Positions 26,989 to 35,128 of a DNA stretch of 55,169 nucleotides are shown one piece after another. This DNA comes from Clostridia bacterium. Its GTDB lineage: Bacteria > Bacillota > Clostridia > Oscillospirales > CAG-272. The stretch's first letter is position 1. Each line of letters opens with the position of its first letter. Both the position numbers and the translations under genes were made by a program. The stretch spans positions 1-55,169 of the forward strand of contig JAFSYU010000009.1 in NCBI GenBank assembly GCA_017443595.1, read 5' to 3'. Below the pieces are notes generated by a model. It was not told where the DNA came from. It searched no databases and was given only the letters and a program-made list of their open reading frames with translations.

Positions 26989-28918
26989 TTTTCATCTGCT
27001 CTTTCACGTAAGCGGCAAGCGAGGCGACGGTGCTTAATCCCGCGCCCGCTCCCTGCGGGAACGATACGCCGAATTCACGCTGTATCTGTGCTATTATCGC
27101 AAAATAGTCAAGACTGCTGCCGCCCTCGTCCGCAAACAGATCGGATCCGGCGCTTATCTTCTCGGCGGGCTTGCCGAGCGCCGCCGCAAAACAGTCTCTT
27201 ATAAAAATCATCACCGCGTCGTCTCCGACATCCGTGCCGGCGCGGTCCTTTGTGACCGTGTGCAGCTTGCCGTCCGCGTATTCATTCAAAATACGTCTGC
27301 GGTTCAGCTTGAATTCGGTACCCTGTATCAACTCGTCCGATATGAATACGATCTTTGTCACCTGAGAACGAAGATCAAGCTCGCCGAGCTTTTCTTTCAG
27401 CTTGTTTTCGTACGCTTCAAGCTCTTCGGCACCGGCGTATTTTCCTACGGAAACTATCAGCACGGGCTCCGTGCCGCGTTCGGACGGCGCGCCGATGAGG
27501 CAGACTCCGCGCACGCCGGATATTAAGAGCTTTTCCTCCGCCGGACCGGGATTTATGTTTTCTCCCGACGGACCGGCTATCAGATCGTCGGCTCTGCCGG
27601 TTATAAAATATCTGCCGTTTTTGAATTCAACCAGATCTTTCGTATCAAAAACGTCCGGTCTTTCATGTTTTTCTCCGTCTTCTACAACGTATTCCGCCAT
27701 ACATCTGCCGCTTACAAGCAGCGTGCCTTTGTCAGATACGGAATACGTTATGCCGTCAAGCGGTTTTCCGACCGAACCGGAGTTCAATATGCGCGGATCG
27801 GAAGAAAGCTCCACGGACGTTATGCCTATCTCCGACATACCGTAGCCGTTTGCCAGATGATAGCCGATATTGTTGAAGAAACGCAGTACGTCGGAACCGA
27901 TACGGCTGCCGCCGGTTATCATAAAGCTGATGCTTTCACCAAAGAGATTTTCACGCACCTCTTTGAAAGCCGCTTTTGTAAAAAGTCTGTATAACGGCGG
28001 GCAAGAAGACAGTTTATCGGCTATCTTCATTCCGCGCTCGAATTTTTCGTACGTTTGCTCTCCGCGCGCTTTTATGGTTTTCAGCGCCGTTTTGTAAACG
28101 GTCTCCCAGAAAAGCGGAACGGCGAAGATATGCGTCACGTTATGGCGCTTTACGGTGTTGACGAGCGTTTCAGGCGACAGATCGTTCAGCTGCACGAAAG
28201 TGCGCGAGAAGAACGCGAACCATATATACATCGCCACAAGTCCGAAAATATGATAAAAAGGCAGAAAAGTAAGCTGTTTAAGCTCGCCTTTATAATGTTT
28301 TTTGGCAATTTTGCATTTTTTTATTATATTCAGGCTGCCGCTTACCATAAAATAAAATTCTTTTGCCGAGTATGAGCAAAGTTTTATGTGAGCGGACGTT
28401 CCCGACGACATAATGAGCACCGCGGAACCGAATTTTGCCCCGCATTCCGCCGCGGGCGCGCTTTGTATATCGCTTGATGAAACGGTGCGGACGGAAAACT
28501 TCTTGCCGTCCGATATGACGGCGGCGGCTCCGCTTTCTTTTATCGCGTATTCAAGGCGCTCGCCGTCAACGCGCAGATTGAGCAGAAGCGGTCTGTATCC
28601 GGCGCGAAGCAAAGCCCAGAAAAGCTCTATCCACAAAAGGCTGTTTTCCATGTAAAGACCAATGACGGAATCCGCGGGAATACCGGAAAAAGCAGACGCG
28701 GCGGATGACGACAGCTTTATGACGTCGCCGTAAGCCTGGCCGTAAGTGGTTTTTACTATACGGTAGCCTTCGCTTTTTTCGTAGATGATATTCTCTTTTT
28801 CGGAAAACATCATTTCGAACAGCGCGCCGAAATCCTTATCCGTCTTTTCGTACGACGCAAGCTTGCCGTCAACGAAGCTGTTTATACTTTTATATCCGCC
28901 CAATGTCTGCCTAATCAT
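26969..28918 (-). CDS. Acyl-activating enzyme fused to a C-terminal acyl carrier domain
   Basis: 649 aa. Residues ~1-550 are an ANL adenylation domain: P-loop LIMSSGTSAHIKLCSYS (~168-184, with Ser-Ala where most have Thr-Gly), NGYGMSEIG (~355), ITGRADDLIAGPSGENINP (~445) and late Lys in GTEFKLNRRR. Residues ~568-645 are a carrier domain with DEGGSSLDYFAIIAQIQ, the second Ser of SSL being the phosphopantetheine site. The protein should load a fatty acid onto its own carrier. It is the first gene of the tight minus-strand run; a TATAAT at ~28938 lacks a good -35. Confidence 0.86.
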   Translation of the reverse strand: MIRQTLGGYKSINSFVDGKLASYEKTDKDFGALFEMMFSEKENIIYEKSEGYRIVKTTYGQAYGDVIKLSSSAASAFSGIPADSVIGLYMENSLLWIELFWALLRAGYRPLLLNLRVDGERLEYAIKESGAAAVISDGKKFSVRTVSSSDIQSAPAAECGAKFGSAVLIMSSGTSAHIKLCSYSAKEFYFMVSGSLNIIKKCKIAKKHYKGELKQLTFLPFYHIFGLVAMYIWFAFFSRTFVQLNDLSPETLVNTVKRHNVTHIFAVPLFWETVYKTALKTIKARGEQTYEKFERGMKIADKLSSCPPLYRLFTKAAFKEVRENLFGESISFMITGGSRIGSDVLRFFNNIGYHLANGYGMSEIGITSVELSSDPRILNSGSVGKPLDGITYSVSDKGTLLVSGRCMAEYVVEDGEKHERPDVFDTKDLVEFKNGRYFITGRADDLIAGPSGENINPGPAEEKLLISGVRGVCLIGAPSERGTEPVLIVSVGKYAGAEELEAYENKLKEKLGELDLRSQVTKIVFISDELIQGTEFKLNRRRILNEYADGKLHTVTKDRAGTDVGDDAVMIFIRDCFAAALGKPAEKISAGSDLFADEGGSSLDYFAIIAQIQREFGVSFPQGAGAGLSTVASLAAYVKEQMKNADKTV

Positions 28919-29040
28919 AACGCACCGAAAATATATTATAATTATATTTAAAAATCTATTTCAGTATACCATAACGAAATACAAAAGTCAAGAGATTTTG
29001 TTGAATTTCGACGAAATGAAACGCGGTATTATTTGACTGC

Positions 29041-29068
29041 AAAAAAGGCCGCCGCGTATGCGGCAGCC
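29041..29068 (-). terminator. Terminator of the DUF11-type gene
   Basis: Minus strand GGCTGCCGC, loop ATAC, GCGGCGGCC (9 bp with one T-G pair), followed by six T. It lies ~25 bases after the stop of the 286-aa gene and insulates it from the acyl cluster. Confidence 0.85.
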
Positions 29069-29090
29069 CCGCTTAAGTATTTATTTTACG

Positions 29091-29951
29091 TCATCCCACG
29101 GTGCCTTCAAGCAAAAGCGTAGCGGTGCCGGGCGTTGTTGAAACGGTGCCGTCCGGCAGAGTCGTATACGTTGCCGCGGGGACCGTTATGGCGCCCGGGT
29201 CGGACGTGAATATGCCGGACGTTTCGGAATAAGTATATTCCGTGCCCTGCGTCCACAAAACGCCGTTGTACGTCGCCGTAAGACCCGTCAGGACAGGCGA
29301 TAAAACGTCTGTTATGGACGCGTTCGCGTCCGCTTCAGCCGGCGCGTTGCCGTAGTTGCTTATAAGGAACGTGTAGGTGATACGCTGGCTTGACGTTACG
29401 GTAAGCGGAGAAAGCGTTTTTTCCACAGTAAGATACGGCGCCTCGCTCACGCTCACTGATTCCGTCGCCGTGACGGGTTCCGCAAGGCCGCCGCCCGTGA
29501 CCGTGACGGTATTTTCTATCGTGCTGCCGGAAGCGAGCGGCGCGCTGCCGTTCACCTGCGCGGTATAAATGATCACCGCGCTGCCGCCCGCGGGCACGTT
29601 TATCCCCGTCAGCGTAAGCGGCTGCTCCGATGTGACCTGCACGGCGGTCTGCACCGCTCCGTTGACTGTTGCAAAGACGGATCCCGTGTCATAAGTAAGC
29701 GGATAAACTTCCTCCGTCAGACCTGTCGGCACAAACGCGCCGAGATCGTCCGTAAGGGTAAGGTTCTGATCGTCCGTCGTTCCGGAATTTACAAAAGAAA
29801 CGGCGTACGTCAGCCGTTCCCCCGCGGCGTAAGACTGCTGAAGAGACGTTTTTTCAACGGTCAGCTGCTGCAGTATCTGCCCGGTCGTGACGTTTGAGAG
29901 GGTCTGCGTGTTGTTGTAGGTCAAAGTTGCCTGATTTGTAAAGGTTGCCAT
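29091..29951 (-). CDS. DUF11-type repeat protein without signal peptide
   Basis: 286 aa, rich in Thr/Val/Ala with almost no Lys, Arg or Cys. Two repeats: LTVEKTSLQQSYAAGERLTY (~30-49) and LTVEKTLSPLTVTSSQRITY (~174-193) begin matching ~130-residue units (LTDDLGAFVPTGLT against ITDVLSPVLTGLT). This is the conserved-repeat/DUF11 beta-sandwich found in surface proteins. It starts directly with MATFTNQATLTYNN and has no signal peptide or transmembrane segment, so export by a standard route is not visible. A spore-surface role is possible but unproven. RBS AAAGGA 8 bases before the ATG. Divergent from clostripain. Confidence 0.75.
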   Translation of the reverse strand: MATFTNQATLTYNNTQTLSNVTTGQILQQLTVEKTSLQQSYAAGERLTYAVSFVNSGTTDDQNLTLTDDLGAFVPTGLTEEVYPLTYDTGSVFATVNGAVQTAVQVTSEQPLTLTGINVPAGGSAVIIYTAQVNGSAPLASGSTIENTVTVTGGGLAEPVTATESVSVSEAPYLTVEKTLSPLTVTSSQRITYTFLISNYGNAPAEADANASITDVLSPVLTGLTATYNGVLWTQGTEYTYSETSGIFTSDPGAITVPAATYTTLPDGTVSTTPGTATLLLEGTVG

Positions 29952-30044
29952 ACAAAAAATCCTTTCCGGGCGCGGCGTTTACGCGCACCTGTATCATTAT
30001 ATGCATTTTTTTGTTTTAAGCTCACTTGTTTTTGCATATTGGTA

Positions 30045-30073
30045 TTGCTTTTTTCAAAAATTAGGTATAAAAT
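30045..30073 (+). promoter_or_regulatory. Candidate promoter of the clostripain gene
   Basis: TTGCTT (30045-30050) and TAAAAT (30068-30073) with 17 bases between, or TATAAA (30066-30071) with 15. About 42 bases before the ATG at 30115. Confidence 0.45.
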
Positions 30074-30114
30074 ACTGGTTGAAAAAAGCCAAAAACAACT
30101 GAAAGGGTGATATC

Positions 30115-32490
30115 ATGGCAGAAGACAACAGACCGAGAGGCAGAGAAAGAAATATAACCGGGCAGGGCTCCGGCGTTTACCGCCGCGGCTCCGGTACCGG
30201 CGGCGGTCCCGTTGGAGGGCCCGGCGGATATTCCGGCAGGCCCGGCACGCCGCAGGGCGGCGGCGGAAACGGCGGCGGAGGAGGTCCGACAAGATCGTCC
30301 GGCGGCAGCGGAAAAATCATAGGCATAATCATAGCGGTGATCGTTGTGCTCGCCGGAGGCGGCGGACTTTCCGGCATACTGTCAAATCTTTCCGGCGGCG
30401 GCACGACAGATCCGGTAAATACGACGAACACGGCGGAGCTTACGAGCTTTTTATCGAGCTTCACCGGCTCAAACGTATCAACGGGCTGGAGCGGAAACTC
30501 CAATAACACGACAACTCCGCTCAATACAAACGTGGCGACCGGCGTAAGAGACAGATATACAGCGATAGCCGGAGACGGAACGGACACCGTTACGCTTATG
30601 ATGTATCTGTGCGGAACGGACCTTGAATCAAAACACGGCATGGCTTCCGCGGACCTTAAGGAAATGGCGCAGGCAGAGCTTTCCGACAAGGTAAACGTTA
30701 TAGTGATGACCGGCGGCTGTACCGCCTGGAAGACGTCCGGCATAAGCAATTCCACAACGCAGATATATAAGATAGAAAACGGCAGGCTGACGCAGCTCGT
30801 ATCCGATAACGGCAAAAAGTCCATGACGGATCCGGGTACGCTTACCGAGTTTATAAAATACTGTAAAAACAACTATCCCGCAAACCGTTACGAGCTCGTT
30901 CTCTGGGATCACGGCGGCGGAACGAACGGCGGCTTCGGCTACGATCAGCTGAACACCTCAAAAGGCGCTATGAGCATAGGCGGGATAAATACCGCGCTCA
31001 ACAACGCCGGCGTCAAATTCGATTTTGTAGGCTTTGACGCCTGCCTTATGGCAACGACGGAAAACGCGCTGATGCTGACAAAGCACGCGGATTATCTTAT
31101 AGCAAGCGAGGAGACCGAGCCCGGCATAGGCTGGTATTACACAAGGTGGCTGACGGAACTCTCAAAAGACACGTCGACGCCCACGCTGCAGATTGGTCAG
31201 ATGATAATAGACGACTATACCGAAGTTTGCGGCAAAAGATGTTCGGGGCAGAAGACCACGCTTTCACTTACAGACCTTGCGGAGCTTGAATACACGGTGC
31301 CGCAGAGCCTCAGGGATTTTGCCTCAAAAACGACGCAGATGATAAAATCAAACGGCTATAAAACCGTTTCAAACGCGAGAAGCAGCAGCAGAGAATTCGC
31401 GGTATCGTCAAAGCGCGACCTCGTGGACCTCGTCCACCTGGCAAAAAACATGAACACGTCTGAGGGCGGCGCTCTTGCGGAAAAGATACTTTCCGCGGTG
31501 AAATACAACCGCACCTCGTCAGAGATGACAAACTCTTACGGTCTGTCCATATATTTCCCGTACAACAATCCGTCAAAGGTAGACAGCGCGGTCGCCACGT
31601 ACGATCAGATAGGAATGGACGGAGAATACGCGGAATGCATAAAGCAGTTTGCCGGATACGAGACGGCGGGTCAGACCGCTTCCGGTACAACGGCGTCGCC
31701 GCTTTCATCCCTGCTCGGCAATTTCAACCCGTCCGGAACTCAGTCGGAGGATATCATTTCAAGTCTGCTCGGCTCTCTGCTCGGCAGCTCTTCCGCAAGG
31801 GATTCCCGGTATCTTCAGGCGCTTGACAGAAACGCCGCGTCGTCCTACATAGCGAAAAACCAGTTTGACGCGTCAAAGCTTCGCTGGAAACAAAACGGCG
31901 GCGGAAAAGTCATGGAGCTTTCGCTTGACCAGTGGAAACTCGTCTCGGATCTTGAACTCAACGTATTCATTGACGACGGAGAAGGTTTTATTGATCTGGG
32001 GCTTGACAACACTTTTGAGTTTTCAAAAAACGGCGAGCTTATGAGCGCAGATGATATGACGTGGCTTGCCGTAGACGGTCAGATCGTCGCGTATTATCAC
32101 ACGGACACGTATGACGACGGAACGAATTACCGCATATGCGGCAGGATACCCGTGCTTCTGAACGGCGACAGAGCGGATCTTATAGTCGTGTTCGATAATG
32201 CGGATCCGCACGGATATATAGCCGGCGCGAGATACGATTACAAAAACGGGGAAACGGACGCGGAGGCAAAGGAAACTACGTCGCTGCAGGACGGAGATAA
32301 GATAGATTTTCTCTGCGATTACTACGGTTACGACGGGTCGTTTAAAGACAGTTATATTTTAGGCGAGCAGTACGTTGTAAACGGAGAGCCTAAGATAAGC
32401 GACGTATATCTGCCGACAGGCACGAAATACAGCGCGGTATACAGGTTTACGGATATTTACGGCCAGCATTACTGGACGGAGGAGATGTGA
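30115..32490 (+). CDS. Membrane-anchored clostripain-family cysteine peptidase (C11)
   Basis: 791 aa. A cytoplasmic Gly/Arg/Pro-rich N-terminus (~1-65, many GGG runs) precedes one transmembrane helix (~67-90), so it is a type II membrane protein rather than a freely secreted one. The C11 core has LMMYLCGTDLES (~161), the His of LVLWDHGGG (H266) and the Cys of VGFDACLMA (C310), the catalytic dyad, plus LIASEETEPGIGWYY. Clostripain cleaves after Arg. The ~250-residue C-terminal region (from ~545) is a separate beta-rich domain of unknown role. RBS AAAGGGTGA before the ATG. Confidence 0.9.
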   Translation: MAEDNRPRGRERNITGQGSGVYRRGSGTGGGPVGGPGGYSGRPGTPQGGGGNGGGGGPTRSSGGSGKIIGIIIAVIVVLAGGGGLSGILSNLSGGGTTDPVNTTNTAELTSFLSSFTGSNVSTGWSGNSNNTTTPLNTNVATGVRDRYTAIAGDGTDTVTLMMYLCGTDLESKHGMASADLKEMAQAELSDKVNVIVMTGGCTAWKTSGISNSTTQIYKIENGRLTQLVSDNGKKSMTDPGTLTEFIKYCKNNYPANRYELVLWDHGGGTNGGFGYDQLNTSKGAMSIGGINTALNNAGVKFDFVGFDACLMATTENALMLTKHADYLIASEETEPGIGWYYTRWLTELSKDTSTPTLQIGQMIIDDYTEVCGKRCSGQKTTLSLTDLAELEYTVPQSLRDFASKTTQMIKSNGYKTVSNARSSSREFAVSSKRDLVDLVHLAKNMNTSEGGALAEKILSAVKYNRTSSEMTNSYGLSIYFPYNNPSKVDSAVATYDQIGMDGEYAECIKQFAGYETAGQTASGTTASPLSSLLGNFNPSGTQSEDIISSLLGSLLGSSSARDSRYLQALDRNAASSYIAKNQFDASKLRWKQNGGGKVMELSLDQWKLVSDLELNVFIDDGEGFIDLGLDNTFEFSKNGELMSADDMTWLAVDGQIVAYYHTDTYDDGTNYRICGRIPVLLNGDRADLIVVFDNADPHGYIAGARYDYKNGETDAEAKETTSLQDGDKIDFLCDYYGYDGSFKDSYILGEQYVVNGEPKISDVYLPTGTKYSAVYRFTDIYGQHYWTEEM

Positions 32491-32495
32491 AAAAA

Positions 32496-32519
32496 AGGGG
32501 CTGAAAAGCCCCTTTTTTT
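32496..32519 (+). terminator. Clostripain terminator
   Basis: AGGGGCT, loop GAAA, AGCCCCT, then seven T, starting 5 bases after the stop codon. The A-run on its left makes it potentially bidirectional. Confidence 0.9.
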
Positions 32520-32619
32520 CAGTGAAGTGTTCCGCTGGCGCGGAACGTGAAGCAAAGTGAGGTATGCCTTGTTGCAGGTGAAACGCGCTTCGCACGATAA
32601 GCTATGCCGACACCGATTT
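32520..32619. repeat. Small intergenic repeat block
   Basis: Contains GTTCCGC, loop TGGC, GCGGAAC (32529-32546, perfect 7-bp stem), direct repeats of GTGAAG and the tail TATGCCGACACCG, which matches the right ends of both larger repeat islands (CTGCCGACACCG at ~9685, CGGCGACACC at ~43923). Lies between convergent genes. No ORF. Confidence 0.5.
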
Positions 32620-33048
32620 TTAATCTCTTCCGTATTTTTCAAATTTCTTATCGTCAAACGCGGGTATGCGGCTGTTTCCGCGGCGGATCCCTCCTGTAAA
32701 CGCTCCGAGCAAAGCGCATCCGGCGGTAGACGGGATAAAAGCCGGATGAAGCCCGCCGGCGGCTATGAGAGATACCGTCAGAACTGTAACTATGAACATT
32801 GCGCCGCTTATGATCCCGGCGATGAACGGGCGCTTTTCCGTACAGCGCGCCCCGATGAAAGCTCCGGTAAAACAGCACAAAAGCAGCGCCGCGGCGCCGA
32901 GCCACGAAAGCGACGCGGGATCGCCGCTAAGAAGAGAAAGCGCGGCGAGCGCCGTGAGCAAAAGCACCGCGAAAACGGAAGCGGACGCTCCGCCCACAGC
33001 GGCGGAAGCAAGCATATCGAGCGATTTTTTCTCTTTGCCGAATTCCAT
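32620..33048 (-). CDS. TIGR04086 family membrane protein
   Basis: 142 aa with four hydrophobic segments (~10-40, ~48-68, ~75-100, ~105-125) and Gly/Ala-rich helices (GGASASVFAVLLL, GAFIGAR, GIISGAMF, GCALLGAFTGG). This matches the small YrzE/TIGR04086 family, often placed beside yajC in Firmicutes, as here. Function unknown. The hydrophilic C-terminus FDDKKFEKYGRD probably faces the cytoplasm. Confidence 0.72.
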   Translation of the reverse strand: MEFGKEKKSLDMLASAAVGGASASVFAVLLLTALAALSLLSGDPASLSWLGAAALLLCCFTGAFIGARCTEKRPFIAGIISGAMFIVTVLTVSLIAAGGLHPAFIPSTAGCALLGAFTGGIRRGNSRIPAFDDKKFEKYGRD

Positions 33049-33115
33049 GAAAAAAGACCTCCTGTCCTTATCGTGTATCCGATAAAAGATATGAGATCTT
33101 TGCTTTTTTTATTAC

Positions 33116-33487
33116 TTATTTTTTGTCATTTTTGTCTTTGTCGTCCGCTTCCGCCGCAGGTTCGCCGACTTTTTTGTCAACGCGGGCGATGGAGCCTTTT
33201 ACTATACGCAGCTTTGTGCAGTCGCCCGACGTGCCGATAACGACCGTGTCGTCCGATACGCTTAAGATCCTGCCTACTATGCCGCCGGTCGTCGTTATTT
33301 CGTCACCGACGGAAAGATTGCTTCTCATCTCCGTTTCCTGTTTTTCGCGCTTTCTCTGCGGACGTATGAGCAGAAAATAGAACGCTACGACGAGCACGAG
33401 GATGATGCCGATGGAAGGCAGCATCGAAAGAAAGTTAGTACCGGCAGTTGCGCCTGTTCCGGTAGTTGTAAGCATGTTTAAAAACAT
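33116..33487 (-). CDS. yajC: Preprotein translocase subunit YajC
   Basis: 123 aa. One N-terminal transmembrane helix (~20-42) followed by the hallmark FLLIRPQRKREKQ and a small cytoplasmic domain with LSVGDEITTTGGIVGRI. YajC is an accessory of SecDF-SecYEG. The C-terminus is acidic then basic (EPAAEADDKDKNDKK). RBS AAAGGA 8 bases before the ATG. Confidence 0.94.
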   Translation of the reverse strand: MFLNMLTTTGTGATAGTNFLSMLPSIGIILVLVVAFYFLLIRPQRKREKQETEMRSNLSVGDEITTTGGIVGRILSVSDDTVVIGTSGDCTKLRIVKGSIARVDKKVGEPAAEADDKDKNDKK

Positions 33488-33592
33488 AATATATTTCCTT
33501 TCATAACTTGATTTCGCTCCACATTATACAATATAATCCCGTATATTGCAAGAGCTCTTTGTCATAAAAAGAGGGAAATTATGTAAATTTTT

Positions 33593-33946
33593 TTACTGTG
33601 CGCCCTGCGAAAGCCCGAAACTTACGGATAAAGCGCTGTCCACGCGCGCCATTACCTCGTCGTCTATGTGTCCTATTTTTTCCTTCAGTCTGCGCTTGTC
33701 TATCGTACGGACCTGCTCAAGCAATATGACCGAATCGCGCGAAAGGCCGCAGCCGGACGTCACGCCTATATGCGTGGGAAGGCGCGTTTTAGTCACCTGG
33801 CTCGTTATTGCCGCGGCTATGACCGTGGGGCTGTATCTGTTGCCCACGTCGTTCTGGATTATAAGTACCGGACGGAGACCTCCCTGCTCCGAACCTATGA
33901 CCGGAGACAGCTCCGCGTAAAAAATATCTCCTCTTACTACCTGCAT
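33593..33946 (-). CDS. MazF/NdoA-type mRNA endoribonuclease, no antitoxin gene adjacent
   Basis: 117 aa, full MazF/EndoA length. RGDIFYAELSPVIGSEQGG (~5-23), RPVLIIQND, AAITSQVTKTRLPTHI and LEQVRTIDKRRL are the conserved blocks; Arg and Thr of the ITSQ region belong to the active site in the family. These toxins cut mRNA at short motifs. The usual upstream MazE/EndoAI-like antitoxin is missing: the 229 bases before it contain no ORF longer than a few codons. RBS GAAAGGAGA before the ATG. Confidence 0.93.
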   Translation of the reverse strand: MQVVRGDIFYAELSPVIGSEQGGLRPVLIIQNDVGNRYSPTVIAAAITSQVTKTRLPTHIGVTSGCGLSRDSVILLEQVRTIDKRRLKEKIGHIDDEVMARVDSALSVSFGLSQGAQ

Positions 33947-34175
33947 TTTTGTTTCTCCTTTCGTTATCCTGCCCTTATTTTTTCCATTTGCGGCGGCGTA
34001 TACACAAAGAAATTATGAAACTTTTTGTAAACAGTGCCGGCCGGGCGAAACTTTCGCCGTATAAAAAGCGTCTATATAAATAAAGCAATGTTTACATAAA
34101 ATTCTTGAAAAAAAGGCGTAAAAGGTTTATAATGTTTTACAGCAAATCATACAGCATACAGATCGGAGATTTATT

Positions 34176-35126
34176 ATGAACGAGGAAATCGCTTTCGGCA
34201 GAGACAAGCTCGTTTCCATGACGGACGAGATAGAAAAGGTCATTGTGGGAAAACGCCGTCAGATAACGTTTTTACTGACCGCGCTTTTATCCGGCGGTCA
34301 CGTGCTTATAGAGGACGTGCCCGGTACCGGTAAGACCACGCTTGCCGCCGCGCTTGCGACGGTATGCGGGCTATCATTCAAGCGCGCGCAGTTCACGCCG
34401 GACGTCATGGCGTCCGACATAACCGGCTTCAACATGTATAACCGCCAGAAAGAGCGGTTTGATTTTGTTGAAGGTCTGGCGATGTGCAACATAATGCTCG
34501 CGGACGAGATAAACCGCGCCTCGCCTAAAACGCAGTCCGCTTTGCTTGAGGCTATGGAAGAAGGCAAGGTGACGGTGGACGGCACGACGTACGCGCTTCC
34601 CGATCCGTTTTTCGTAATTGCGACGCAGAACCCGACGGGATTTGTAGGCACTTATCCTTTGCCGGAGGCGCAGCTTGACCGTTTTTCCGTAAGGCTTTCC
34701 TTAGGTTATCCGCAGAAAGAAGAGGAAATACGCATTATTTCCGAGCGCCGCGGCAAAAACCCGCTTGAAGACATAAGGACCCTCACAAACGCGGAAGAAC
34801 TGAAAAGCATGATAAAAAACGTATCCGATATTTTTATAGACGACCGGATATTCGCTTACATAGTGGATCTCGTATCTCAGACGAGAAAACAGGGTGAGCT
34901 TACGCTCGGCGCAAGCCCGCGCGCTTCCCTTATAGTATCAAAAATGGCTCAGGCAACGGCGTTCGTCGCGGGCAGGAGCTACGTGATACCCGAGGACGTT
35001 GCGGAAGTCTTCGTACCCGTTACGGCGCACAGGATAATGATAAAACGCGAGGCGAGACTTGCCGGAGCAACGCCGGAAAACATACTTTACGGTATACTTA
35101 AAAGGACTCCGGTCCCGGTCATCTGA
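34176..35126 (+). CDS. MoxR-family AAA+ ATPase
   Basis: 316 aa. Walker A LIEDVPGTGKTTLAAALA (~46-63), Walker B and sensor region MLADEINRASPKTQSALLEAMEE (cited in part; ~106-126), VIATQNP and EAQLDRF. MoxR ATPases act as chaperones that activate or assemble partner proteins, usually together with DUF58 and transglutaminase or VWA proteins, exactly the genes that follow. Ends 2 bases before the DUF58 start. Confidence 0.94.
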   Translation: MNEEIAFGRDKLVSMTDEIEKVIVGKRRQITFLLTALLSGGHVLIEDVPGTGKTTLAAALATVCGLSFKRAQFTPDVMASDITGFNMYNRQKERFDFVEGLAMCNIMLADEINRASPKTQSALLEAMEEGKVTVDGTTYALPDPFFVIATQNPTGFVGTYPLPEAQLDRFSVRLSLGYPQKEEEIRIISERRGKNPLEDIRTLTNAEELKSMIKNVSDIFIDDRIFAYIVDLVSQTRKQGELTLGASPRASLIVSKMAQATAFVAGRSYVIPEDVAEVFVPVTAHRIMIKREARLAGATPENILYGILKRTPVPVI

Positions 35127-35128
35127 GC

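Noticed and set aside
33947..34175. An antitoxin ORF upstream of mazF
   Set aside because: The minus-strand frames are broken by stops after a few codons (the best gives 7 codons).
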